Shown one piece after another: positions 1-8,498 of a DNA stretch of 64,000 nt. The stretch is taken from NCBI RefSeq assembly GCF_035994945.1, contig NZ_CP108677.1:1-64000 (forward strand). The letters are read 5' to 3'. Position numbers and translations under genes: made by a program. This stretch comes from Streptomyces sp. NBC_01216 (lineage in GTDB: Bacteria > Actinomycetota > Actinomycetes > Streptomycetales > Streptomycetaceae). Under the pieces are notes generated by a model. That model made no database searches. It was not told the DNA's origin and saw only the letters and a program-made list of their open reading frames with translations. The stretch's first letter is position 1. The number at the start of each line of letters is the position of its first letter.

Positions 1-300
1 GAGCCGGGTCGCTGCGCTCCCCGGCCGCTCACGCTCCGCGTGAGCGGATGCGGCTCGCTCCGCTCACCGCCAGGCGGCACGCGCTGCGCGCGCCCCGCCA
101 ACCGCAGGGCAGGCGCCTCGCGTTGCGAGGCGCGGCCGGCCTCCGTCCGACCAGTGGCTTCCGCTGCGCTCCAGCCACCCGCAGTCGGCCCGTCAACTCC
201 CGTGCGGACAAGGCGTGCCACGCTCCGCGCGGCCCACCCGTAGAGGTCACGCCACAAGCGGCAGCAAGAGGACGGTGGGTGACGGGCGATCGGATGAGAG
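1..300. repeat. hairpin-rich GC non-coding segment
   Basis: This stretch has no convincing gene but several near-perfect hairpins. Positions 25-34 pair with 38-47 (CCGCTCACGC / GCGTGAGCGG, 3-nt loop TCC). Positions 113-121 pair with 125-133 (GCGCCTCGC / GCGAGGCGC, loop GTT). GTGGCT at 154-159 pairs with AGCCAC at 173-178. The string CGCTCC recurs several times. Tight hairpins with 3-nt loops are common in Streptomyces telomeres and in palindromic extragenic DNA. I cannot show that this is a replicon end, because the window simply starts here. Confidence 0.5.
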
Positions 301-412
301 CGGCAACACGGGGGGCCTGTCACTCGAACAAGAGAGTGAGCTGAGGGGCCATCAGGGCTCTGGATCGGCTTGCGATAAGTCAAGACCAACAGCTTTCAGC
401 CACGTTAGGGGG

Positions 413-444
413 ATCTCAACTTTCGGGGTGTTTCATTTTGAGAT
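413..444. promoter_or_regulatory. inverted repeat upstream of first gene
   Basis: ATCTCAA (413-419) and TTGAGAT (438-444) form a 7-bp inverted repeat with an 18-bp spacer, about 80 bp before the GTG start at 523. The local DNA is AT-richer than its surroundings. It could be an operator or overlap a promoter (GATAGACT follows at about 449). This is inference from position and symmetry only. Confidence 0.25.
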
Positions 445-522
445 GAGGATAGACTCTGGACTCAGAGCACACCACCTCGGACCGATCCGGCACTCCTTGG
501 ATCACGCCACCAGGAGGAACCA

Positions 523-912
523 GTGTCATACCCGCAACCGCTCACCCCCGAGGAGAAGCTCGCCGACGCGAAGAAGCTGTTGAGCCTCCCGCGTATCGTC
601 GTGATCTGCGGCTCCACCCGCTTCATGACCGAGATGAACGAGGCCGATCTGCGGGAGGCCAAAGCCGGAAGGATTGTCGTCAAACCGGGCTGTGACATGA
701 AGTCGCCGCACGAACTCTGGTCCGATCCTGTCGAGGCCGAGGCGCTGAAGGTTCGACTCGACGATCTGCACCGGGCGAAGATCCGGCTCGCTGATGAGGT
801 GCTCGTAGTCGGCGACTACATCGGAGACAGCACCCGAGCCGAAATCGCCTACGCCCGGTCGCTGGGCAAGCCCGTGCGGTTCACCCACCCCGAAGTCGAC
901 CCCGACGCCTGA
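523..912 (+). CDS. nucleoside 2-deoxyribosyltransferase-like protein
   Basis: 129 aa, starting at GTG with AGGAGG at 512-517. The N-terminal strand leads into a CGSTRF motif (about residues 29-34). A C-terminal segment, DEVLVVGDYIGDSTRAEIAY, resembles the Asp/Gly/Ser-rich nucleotide-sugar binding loop of the nucleoside 2-deoxyribosyltransferase-like Rossmann fold, where the acidic residues of the GD-x-IG-x-STR-x-E motif line the active site. It is probably a cytosolic enzyme acting on a nucleoside or nucleotide N-glycosidic bond, or a binding relative. It stands alone, 66 bp before the helicase gene. The substrate is unknown; the fold assignment rests on motif recall. Confidence 0.7.
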   Translation: MSYPQPLTPEEKLADAKKLLSLPRIVVICGSTRFMTEMNEADLREAKAGRIVVKPGCDMKSPHELWSDPVEAEALKVRLDDLHRAKIRLADEVLVVGDYIGDSTRAEIAYARSLGKPVRFTHPEVDPDA

Positions 913-978
913 CCGTCCACCCCCACACCCTCCGCAGACACCCCTTGAAATTGATCATTTAGGAGAAGGCAGGCGAAT

Positions 979-3498
979 ATGTCGAGCACAGCCCGCGCTG
1001 ACCAGCGCGAGGCAGCCCAGCGAGAAGCCATTGACGCGGTCCTGCGTGCCCTCGAATTGCCTGCAAGATCACTTGTGCCAGAGCGAGGGCTCCGAACGCA
1101 GGTGATCATGGCGACCGGGTCCGGGAAGACCCGGGTGGCGGTCCGCAGCGCGGAGGAGCTCCACGCGGGCCGCGTGCTGGTGCTCGTGCCCTCGCTGGAC
1201 CTGCTCGCCCAGACCGAGGCCGCGTGGCGCGAGGGGGGCCGCCGGGGGCCGATGATCGGGGTGTCCTCGCTGCGGGGCGAGGAGGTGTCCTTCCCCAACA
1301 CCACGGACGTGGACGAGCTGGTGGAGTGGACCCGCGGCCTGGAGAAGGTGACCGTCTACGCCACGTACGCCAGCCTGGGACTGGGCACGCTGGAGCGGGC
1401 GCACGCCGCGGGCCTCGCGGCGTGGGACTTGATCGTCGTGGACGAGGCCCACAGATGTTCCGGCCGGATCGGGAAACCCTGGGCGGTCGTCCACGACAAC
1501 CAGAAGATCCCCTCCCTGCGCCGCCTCTACATGACAGCCACACCCCGGCTGTGGCAACTCGGAGACGAGGACGAGGCCGGCGCACCGGGCGAGCTGGTCG
1601 CGAGCATGGAAGACGACCCCGAGGGCCCCTTCGGCAGCAGGGCGTTCACTTTGACGCTCTCGGAGGCCATCGACCGGGGAATCTGTGCCCCCTACCAGGT
1701 CGTATGCGTCGACGTCACCGACACCGCGCTCCAGGCCGCGCAGCTCCTGGGCGCCGAAGGCCGCTCCGCAGAGGTCCGCGGGGCCCGGCTCGCCGCGCTG
1801 CAGACCGCCCTGGTGAAGGCGTCGGCGGAGGAGAACTTCCGGCGCACGCTCGTCTTCCACCACGTGGTCAAGGAGGCCGAAGCGTTCGCGGCCGGCCTCC
1901 CGGACGTCGCCGCGCAGCTGCATGCCAGCGACCCGGAGCTGTACCCCAAGACGATCTGGGCGGACTGGCTGTGCGGGGACCACAAGCCGCTCCACCGGCG
2001 CCGGCTGCTCGGGGAGTTCGCGGCCGGGATCGCCCCGGACGGCACCGTGGTAGAGAAGTGCTTCCTGTGCTCGGTGAAGGTCCTGGGCGAGGGCGTCGAC
2101 ACCAAGAACTGCGACTCCGTCTACTGGGCGGATGTGCGCGGCTCGATGCCCGACCTGGTCCAGGCGGTGGGCCGGGCGCTGCGGATGCAGCCGGGCGAGG
2201 GCAAGGTGGCGTCGCTCGTGGTGCCGGTGCTGCTCGGGCCGGGCGAGACGGCGGACAACATGCTGACCTCGCGGGCGTTCGGCGGGTTGGCGAAGCTGCT
2301 GGAGGCGCTGCGGGCGCACGACGCGCGGATCGTGGAGAGCCTCGCGGAGCAGCAGGCCCCGAGCCGCTACAAGCCCGTCAGCAAGGACGACAGCGGCAAG
2401 AGCACGGGCGGGAGCGGCGAGGGCTCCGGAGGCGTCAGCGCCCCCGCCAAGGCCCTGCTGAAGTTCTCCACGCCCCGCGACCCGGCCGCCCTCGCCGCGT
2501 TCATCAACCTGCGCGTCCTCAACCCGGAACACGAGCACTGGCGGCGCGGCGTGGAGGCCGCCGTCATCTACGCCCGCGAGCACGGCGACCTCCGCGTGCC
2601 GTTCACGTTCCGCGTGCCCGCCGCCGACGACCAGGAGGCGGAAGCCACCGGGTGGCCGGCCTCGCTCGCCGACTTCCCCCTCGGGCAGTGGACCGCCGAC
2701 GCCCGCCGCTTCTACGCCCGCGGCGACATGGACGAGGACCGCGTCGCCCAGCTGGAGAAGCTCGGCATGATCTGGTCCCACCACGACGTCGCGTGGGAGG
2801 AGGGCCTCGCGGCCGCGCGCGGGTGGGCCGCCGAGCACGGCCACCTCCTGGCCCCGCTGGACGCCACCTACCAGGGCGCGAAGGTGGGCATCTTCCTGAA
2901 GAACGCGCGGGCCGCCGCCCGCAAGGCGCAGGAGAACGAGCAGCGGCGTGCCGAGGGGCTGCCGACGGGGTCTTCGGCCGGGGCGCTGTCGGACGAGCGG
3001 CGCGAGCAGCTGGAGGACATCGACGCGTCCTGGTGCCCGAGCTGGCCGGTGACATGGCAGCGGGCCTTCCACCTGGTCCGGATGCACCTGGACGCCGGTG
3101 AGGCGCTGCCCACCGAGGTGGGCGACGTCGTGCGCCAGGGCGAGGACCTCGGACGGTGGGTGCAGTCGGTCCGGCTCGGCTGGGACCAGCTCACGATCGT
3201 GCAGCAGTGGATGTGCGAGCAGGTCCTCGGCATCGAGCCCGCCACCGAGGACGAGACGCCCAAGCGCCGTACACAGGCCGACAAGTGGGCGCTGAACTAC
3301 CAGGCCGCCCGCCAGTTCTACGAACGTGAGGGGCACCTTCAGGTCCCGAGGAAGCACGTCGAACGGATCATCGGCGAGGACCAACAGGAGCGGGAACACA
3401 AGCTGGGCGCCTGGATCAGCAACCAGCGCAGCAGGGCCGCGACACTGACCCCGGAACGGATCGAGCAACTGTCCGCGATCGGCATGCGCTGGGCATAG
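979..3498 (+). CDS. DEAH-box helicase with helicase-associated (HA) repeats
   Basis: 839 aa. ATG follows GGAGAAGG. Superfamily 2 motifs appear in order: Walker A ATGSGKT (45-51), DEAH (155-158), TAT (186-188) and QAVGRALR (395-402, motif VI). A Gly/Ser-rich linker at about 470-485 precedes a C-terminal region with Trp-rich HA repeats (about 500-839). Such ATP-dependent helicases with tandem HA domains are typical of Streptomyces chromosome arms and linear plasmids and may act in DNA processing or transfer; the exact role is not established. The gene is intact and highly GC-biased. Its 3' end overlaps the convergent ORF ending at 3339. Relation to the telomere-linked helicase TtrA is possible but not shown. 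Confidence 0.85.
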   Translation: MSSTARADQREAAQREAIDAVLRALELPARSLVPERGLRTQVIMATGSGKTRVAVRSAEELHAGRVLVLVPSLDLLAQTEAAWREGGRRGPMIGVSSLRGEEVSFPNTTDVDELVEWTRGLEKVTVYATYASLGLGTLERAHAAGLAAWDLIVVDEAHRCSGRIGKPWAVVHDNQKIPSLRRLYMTATPRLWQLGDEDEAGAPGELVASMEDDPEGPFGSRAFTLTLSEAIDRGICAPYQVVCVDVTDTALQAAQLLGAEGRSAEVRGARLAALQTALVKASAEENFRRTLVFHHVVKEAEAFAAGLPDVAAQLHASDPELYPKTIWADWLCGDHKPLHRRRLLGEFAAGIAPDGTVVEKCFLCSVKVLGEGVDTKNCDSVYWADVRGSMPDLVQAVGRALRMQPGEGKVASLVVPVLLGPGETADNMLTSRAFGGLAKLLEALRAHDARIVESLAEQQAPSRYKPVSKDDSGKSTGGSGEGSGGVSAPAKALLKFSTPRDPAALAAFINLRVLNPEHEHWRRGVEAAVIYAREHGDLRVPFTFRVPAADDQEAEATGWPASLADFPLGQWTADARRFYARGDMDEDRVAQLEKLGMIWSHHDVAWEEGLAAARGWAAEHGHLLAPLDATYQGAKVGIFLKNARAAARKAQENEQRRAEGLPTGSSAGALSDERREQLEDIDASWCPSWPVTWQRAFHLVRMHLDAGEALPTEVGDVVRQGEDLGRWVQSVRLGWDQLTIVQQWMCEQVLGIEPATEDETPKRRTQADKWALNYQAARQFYEREGHLQVPRKHVERIIGEDQQEREHKLGAWISNQRSRAATLTPERIEQLSAIGMRWA

Positions 3499-3842
3499 CC
3501 ACGGCGGTGCCGGTCGCAGGGGCACTGGGCAGGCCGGGGCTCGCCGTTCCTGCGCTTCCGGCTCATCTCGTAGCTGGTGCCGGCCAGGTCGTTCAGATGC
3601 CACTCCAGCGTACGGAGTGCCTTGTCGACCTCATCCGGGAGTTCTTGGGCCAGCTCGACTTCGGCGTGGTGCGCCCACTCGCTGTGGGGGACCTCGCTCG
3701 TCTTGTCGGGGTCGTCGAAGTCCTCCTGCGCCACCGGTCGCGCGCGCCCCTCCCACCCGCAGCCGCAGACGACCTTGACGGCGGTGGGCGCGTGGGCGGC
3801 CGTCGCAGCCGTCTGCGAGCAGCCATAGCAGGCAACGAGCAC
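3339..3842 (-). CDS. hypothetical protein with CxC motif, convergent with helicase
   Basis: 167 aa from GTG at 3842, with no clear ribosome site. The N-terminal part looks like real protein: a VVCGCGWEGRA motif, acidic stretches, and CPCDRH near residue 107. The last ~50 residues run antisense through the helicase 3' end and have shadow-like composition (Ser/Arg/Trp rich). I infer that the original gene was longer or ended differently and that its 3' end was replaced when the helicase segment became its neighbour. Function unknown. Confidence 0.45.
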   Translation of the reverse strand: MLVACYGCSQTAATAAHAPTAVKVVCGCGWEGRARPVAQEDFDDPDKTSEVPHSEWAHHAEVELAQELPDEVDKALRTLEWHLNDLAGTSYEMSRKRRNGEPRPAQCPCDRHRRGYAQRMPIADSCSIRSGVSVAALLRWLLIQAPSLCSRSCWSSPMIRSTCFLGT

Positions 3843-3930
3843 CGGCTACCGCGGGAGCTACTGGCCGAACCCCCACGGCGTGAGGGGGCCCGCCGGCTCC
3901 CTCACCCCGTGTCACCAGCGGCAGGGACAG

Positions 3931-3965
3931 CCCCCTCGGGGAGAGTGGGCCTCTCCCCGAGGGGG
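3931..3965. terminator. perfect 15-bp hairpin
   Basis: CCCCCTCGGGGAGAG (3931-3945) pairs exactly with CTCTCCCCGAGGGGG (3951-3965) around a 5-nt loop. It lies between the truncated transposase (4026, leftward) and the leftward ORF starting at 3842, and has no T-tract, as is usual for Streptomyces terminators. It would end leftward transcription from the IS remnant. Confidence 0.6.
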
Positions 3966-4025
3966 CAGCGAGGGGCCGCCGCTGACGGCGGTCGGCAACC
4001 CCCCAGCACCGAACAACCCGCCGGC

Positions 4026-4673
4026 TCACCACGGCCACCAACTCGCACCGCACACACCGCGATCGGCCAGCAGCAGATCGTTCCCGCAGAGATGGCTGAA
4101 CAGGCTGCGGGCCAGGGCTGGTTCGGACGACGACAGGGGCCCCAGGGCGGCGGCGGTGATGGCGTGGGTGCCGCACTCGGCCAGCGCCTCCATCTGTACC
4201 TGCGGATACGCACACCGTTCGATGCGATGGGTCTTCGGCCGCCCGAAGTGTGCGGCGTTCACATCGCTGTCGGGTGCGCCGAGGACCGTGCCATCGATCG
4301 CCACGAGCCTCCATCGCCCGTACCGGGCGCCCTGGGTCTCCCCGGTCGCCAACGGCCGTGCAACCTCGGCGAACAGCGCCTTCATCGGCTCCGGCCCCAG
4401 CTTCACCCGTGCCCTCGAGATCGCCGCCGTGCTCGGCACCTGCCACGAGCCCGACCATCGCTTCGCCCAGGCCAGACCCTGCGTCAACAGCCGTGCGACC
4501 TCCTCATAGCCCTGCCCGGAGAACAGACACATCGCCAGCACGAAGTAGACCACCACCCGCGGCGGCAGCAGCCGAGTGCGCACGCCCGGGCGACCGCACT
4601 CGGCGACCACCCGGTCCACCAGCTCCGGCGGAAACGTACGCGTCAGCAGCCCGACCGCGATCCGGTCCGACAA
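4026..4673 (-). pseudogene. IS4-family transposase, 3'-truncated
   Basis: About 215 codons read leftward. The N-terminal IS4 domain is clear (LLTRTFPPELVDRVV, then RLLPPRVVVYFVLAMCLFSGQ), followed by the first catalytic region (RLVAIDGTVLGAPD) and the second up to DLLLADRG, where similarity stops. Full-length members are about 400 aa, so the second half with the third acidic residue is missing and the protein cannot be an active transposase. The assigned start is TTG at 4673, but the frame stays open upstream (GQVKPETDER), so the true start may be further right. No terminal repeats were found. Confidence 0.8.
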
Positions 4674-4982
4674 CCGCTCATCCGTCTCCGGCTTGACCTG
4701 CCCAGGGCGAGGCTGATCCAGGACCCCAGGCGGTCCCGCAGCGATGACATGGACGCGGCGCGGCGCCCGAAACCGACCGGCCCCGACAAGCCTGCCACTC
4801 CGGGCCTGTTCCGGTGGTTGGTCTCCCGACGCGTACCGATCGGGGAGGAAGGGCGCGCTGAGACAGACCGCGAGGGCTGTTCGCGCACGTGATGATCAGG
4901 AAAGGGTCAGGCCCCGCCACTGCTGTCGGTGGCGGGGCCGAGCTGGCGCGGTTGTTTCTGGGACTTCTCGAAGGGCACTCCG

Positions 4983-5471
4983 TCAGGATGTTCGGATCAT
5001 GATGATTTCCGAAGCACCCCCCGGCAGGTTGAGGGTGAAGCCGGTCACGGTCGGGGGTGACGTTCCGAGCATGCCGGACTGGCATTGCGTGTCGCTCGCC
5101 ATGACCTCCACGTACGAGGTGGGTCCGGTGGGCTGGTAGACCGGCGCCATCAGCATCAGCCTGCCCACCGACTGGGTGGACATGATCTTCATGGGGCCCT
5201 GGACCTCGTGGGTGCCGCTCGAGCCGAGCACGGCCAGCTCCATGGCGTAGGTTCGATGCTTCGGGAACGTCAGCGTGTAGGTCACCTGCTGGGGGCCAGC
5301 GTTCACGAGCGCTGTCCCCGTGAACGTCCCCGAGTAGTCGCTGAAGGACTTCCCGCAGGCATTGGCTGCGACTGCCGTGGCCGCGGGGACAGCCCCCGGG
5401 ACCATACCCCCGAGAGCCGCCACACCAGCGGCAACGGCAAGGCTCCTGCTCAGTACACGGGCAGACCTCAT
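4983..5471 (-). CDS. secreted hypothetical protein
   Basis: 162 aa from ATG at 5471. The open frame extends to 5516, but the Met at 5471 directly begins a typical signal peptide: MRSAR, a hydrophobic Ala/Val/Leu/Gly stretch, and a likely cleavage after AVA before ANACGKSF. The mature part (about 125 aa) is rich in Thr, Ser, Gly and Val, has two Cys (one near the start, one in DTQCQSG) that could form a disulfide, and has the alternating pattern of a small beta-sandwich. I recognise no family. It is monocistronic; function unknown. Confidence 0.65.
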   Translation of the reverse strand: MRSARVLSRSLAVAAGVAALGGMVPGAVPAATAVAANACGKSFSDYSGTFTGTALVNAGPQQVTYTLTFPKHRTYAMELAVLGSSGTHEVQGPMKIMSTQSVGRLMLMAPVYQPTGPTSYVEVMASDTQCQSGMLGTSPPTVTGFTLNLPGGASEIIMIRTS

Positions 5472-6001
5472 ACAACCCCATTTCTCTCGTGGCCTAGGTG
5501 ATCTGGCCACACTCATTGAGACGGGAGCACACCATGTGTTCCCCGGTGACCACGATCCTTACTGCGTCCTCGGCAGGACGCCACCTGACCAACCCAGACG
5601 AAGCATGAACGCTCACCACCCCATCCGGATGCCCGGAGGGAAGTGACAACAGGTCAGAAACGGCGTGCGAGGGAAGCGGCCGCGCCAGAACACTCCACCC
5701 CGACCAGGGCGACAGTAGGTACTACGCCAATCAGGCAGCCACCGAATCGGTGAATCTGAACCCATGCCAACCGGCGCTGAGGGTGACCGGTCACATCTGC
5801 CAGGGCTGTTGGCGCGGGATGTTCGAGGCTGAAACCGCCGGACTGTGCCAGTGTGGTGGCCGTACCGCAGCTACCGACTTCATCGAGAGCCGACACGGTA
5901 CAACTCCTACCACGGCACATCGGCCTCGCTCAGTGCATTCCCATCGACTGCAAGGACGCGCTCGCGGTCAGAACGCCGATCCCCCCACCTCAAAGGCGAC
6001 C
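5472..6001. other. intergenic stretch, nothing assignable
   Basis: About 530 bp between the leftward secreted-protein gene and the rightward CdtB-like gene. Short frames exist on both strands but lack ribosome sites and family-like sequence. Promoters for both divergent genes should lie here; I could not pick a convincing -35/-10 pair. Confidence 0.3.
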
Positions 6002-7813
6002 ATGTTCCCCACACCCCAGACGCCACCTGCAGTGCCCCCAGCGCACCTGAACATGCGCGCACTGCTCACCTACGTCATCACCGCAACGCTACTCGCAGCC
6101 TCCCTCGTCCTGGTAGCCGCAGCCCCCAGCCACGCGTCTCCCGGAAACCACCGCCCGGCCACCTGGAACATGCAAGGCGCCTCCAGCTCCAGTGACAGCA
6201 AGTGGACCAACACCGTCGCCCGCATGGCGGCTGGCGGAAGCAACTACGTCGAGCACGACGTGATCGCCCTTCAGGAGTCCGGCCCCCGCACCAGCCTGCC
6301 CGGCACCGTCATCGATACGGGTATCTTGACCGACTACGGAAGCAGGCACACATATTACCTTTACGAGGTGCGCAGATGGCGCATCGGCACTGCAACACGC
6401 GGCACAACCGTCTACGTCACCTGGCTGGATACTGATCCCACCGGCAACCGCAACAACGTCGCTTTCGTCACCCACGAAAGACCGACCAACGTTACGCTAG
6501 TCAGCGCGCCCCAGGCAGACAACCGCAACATGGGCATGCGCCCCGCACTCGGCATCCAACTTGCCGACGGCAGCCGATTCTGGAGCTTCCATGCCAGTTC
6601 CAACGGCGACAACCGCAGCAACGACGCACAGAACATGCTTACCGAAATCCAAAGGGCAAGCTCACCCGGCCTGTGGGCCGTCCTCGGCGATTTCAACCGC
6701 CGCCCCGAGAACCTCACCGCCCCCCCAGGCTCACAGATCTACAGCAGCGGCCAGGGAACACAGCAAAGCGGCGGCGAACTCGACTACATGGTCTCCAACG
6801 ACCAACAGAACATGCAGGGATGGACGGGACGCCGACTCAACGGCGCAGGATCCGATCACTATCCCGTCGAATTCGCCTTCCGGGCAGCCTCTAGTAAGTA
6901 CAAGGTATCCTCCGTGGATCATCCAGGCAGGTGTCTTGTCACACGAGACTGGAGCTGGGTCACAATGGAGAAATGCGAACAGGATCTGAATTGGTTCTAC
7001 TATAGCGACATTGGTCATGATCTTCGTAATGCCGGCTTCCCTCGTCAGGTTTCGTGGTTTACTGGCGGCCAGACATGCATCTTCTTTCCCGAGCCCGAGA
7101 AGAATCCCGCTCACGCATGGATTCGCGCTTGCGATCAGTGGGATGAGAAGTACAGAAAGATCGAAGTTAAGGATGACGGAAGAATCATTCACAGCGCATC
7201 GGGGTACTGCCTCGACACGAGTGCCGATTGGGGCAATCAGTTGAGGCTCTGGTGGTGCGACGACGTCACGTATCCCGGTAACCAGAACTTCGTGCTCACC
7301 GGCAGATTCCCCTACGTCTGGAATTCCATCTGGCGCTTCGGCCCTGAGACCGGCACGGAAGATGCCGAGACCGGACTATCCGATAGAACTGCGGACCCCA
7401 GCCCCTGTCAGCACCCCCCGAATCCCTCCCTCGAGCCCTGCCACCACATCAGCAAGCGAGACACCCATGGCCACTTCGAGAATGGCACCGACGTCCCCAT
7501 CCTCGACAACAACGAGAGTCACAGCCCTATCACGGTCAGCGGAATGACCGGAAAAGCTCCGGCAGACTTGAGTGTTGCCGTGGATATCGAGCACATGCGT
7601 CGCGGAGACCTTGAGGTCTCTCTCGAATCACCGACACGACGACGCTATTTGCTTGAATCCATCTCCCTGCAAGACAATGGCTACCACGTGTACAAGGCGT
7701 ACACCGTTAACGCCTCCGCCGAAGACGCCAACGGAACGTGGAAACTCGTCGTCCACGACAGGCAAGCCCCTAACACCGGGAAAATCGATTCCTGGAGCCT
7801 CGTGTTCGATTGA
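6002..7813 (+). CDS. secreted CdtB-like nuclease fused to lectin-like and P-domain modules
   Basis: 603 aa from ATG at 6002 (weak AAAGG upstream); ATG at 6053 is an alternative at the start of the signal peptide, which ends near SHA-SPG. Residues 50-295 are an endonuclease/exonuclease/phosphatase domain of cytolethal distending toxin B type: WNMQGASSSSDSKW, ALQESG, FHASSNG, GDFNR, GSDHYPVEF. The expected catalytic residues are present: N56, E92, H197, D230/N232, D285/H286. Residues about 300-480 are Cys/Trp-rich and ricin-B-like (GYCLD). The last ~110 residues match a proprotein-convertase P domain (RRGDLEVSLESP, ANGTWKLVVHD, IDSWSLVF). DNA from about 6890 is clearly less GC-rich, suggesting the tail was acquired separately. 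Probable role: exported DNase or phosphatase toxin with a carbohydrate-binding tail; its target is unknown. Confidence 0.82.
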   Translation: MFPTPQTPPAVPPAHLNMRALLTYVITATLLAASLVLVAAAPSHASPGNHRPATWNMQGASSSSDSKWTNTVARMAAGGSNYVEHDVIALQESGPRTSLPGTVIDTGILTDYGSRHTYYLYEVRRWRIGTATRGTTVYVTWLDTDPTGNRNNVAFVTHERPTNVTLVSAPQADNRNMGMRPALGIQLADGSRFWSFHASSNGDNRSNDAQNMLTEIQRASSPGLWAVLGDFNRRPENLTAPPGSQIYSSGQGTQQSGGELDYMVSNDQQNMQGWTGRRLNGAGSDHYPVEFAFRAASSKYKVSSVDHPGRCLVTRDWSWVTMEKCEQDLNWFYYSDIGHDLRNAGFPRQVSWFTGGQTCIFFPEPEKNPAHAWIRACDQWDEKYRKIEVKDDGRIIHSASGYCLDTSADWGNQLRLWWCDDVTYPGNQNFVLTGRFPYVWNSIWRFGPETGTEDAETGLSDRTADPSPCQHPPNPSLEPCHHISKRDTHGHFENGTDVPILDNNESHSPITVSGMTGKAPADLSVAVDIEHMRRGDLEVSLESPTRRRYLLESISLQDNGYHVYKAYTVNASAEDANGTWKLVVHDRQAPNTGKIDSWSLVFD

Positions 7814-7858
7814 TCCTATTGATCCGAAACGCTTCTGATTCCGGGTCGTTGGAGGGGT

Positions 7859-8310
7859 GTGAGCGATCTGGCGGGGGACGCGCGGCATCTGTCGCCGTCG
7901 GCGCAGGAGGCCCTGCGGCTGCGGGCGGTGGCCGCGTTGGTGGCGGGGCAGGACCGTGAGGACGTGGCGGCGGTCTTCGGGGTGTCGCTGAAGGCGGTCG
8001 ACACGTGGTGGGCGAAGTGGCAGGCCGGCGGGCGGGAAGCTCTGGTCATGCGGCCTCGCGGCAAACCGGTCAGGGTGCATCAGCTGCTCGGGGAGGCCGA
8101 GCAGGCCGCTGTGCGGCAGGCGGTCCTCGATCACCGGCCCTGCGACGTGGGGCTTTCCGGGCAGTTGTGGACGCGGCGGCTGGTGGGCGAGCTGACCGTG
8201 AAGCTGTACCGGCTGCGGCTGACCGAACCGGGGGTGGGCAAGTACCTGAGGCGGTGGGGGGCTGCCCTTCCGGCGTCCGGACAAGCGGGCCGTGGAGCAG
8301 GCGCTGACCT
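7859..8310 (+). pseudogene. IS630-family transposase remnant
   Basis: GTG at 7859 opens a frame matching the N-terminal helix-turn-helix half of IS630 transposases (EALRLRAVAALVAGQDREDV, then WWAKWQAGGREAL, LWTRRLVGEL, GVGKYLRRWG). After YLRRWG at about 8262 the family sequence continues in another frame (LPFRRPDKRAVEQ), a one-base frameshift in a G run, and similarity ends near 8310. The catalytic DDE domain is absent. It sits directly behind the CdtB-like gene and its fusion may have deleted flanking DNA. Confidence 0.75.
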
Positions 8311-8498
8311 GGCCTTTTCAACCTGTGCCCATCGCCCGGCTGCCGCCGACGGCGCGGGCTTGCCCAGGGTGCCTTGGGCTTGCCCGCAGCCGCTGGCGGC
8401 TTGCCCGGCTCAGCCACGCAGGCGGGAGAACCAGCCGGCGGCCTTCTGCTTGGGCACGGCCTGGTCCTGCTCTTGGTCGCGCTCCTCCTGCCGGTGAC

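Noticed and set aside
1..250. Confirmed linear-replicon telomere
   Set aside because: Hairpins are suggestive, but the true end is not visible and no terminal-protein genes or terminal repeats are in the window.
1069..3603. 844-aa leftward frame opposite the helicase
   Set aside because: Low-complexity Arg/Pro/Gly/Leu reading created by GC-biased third positions of the real helicase gene; no ribosome site or motifs.
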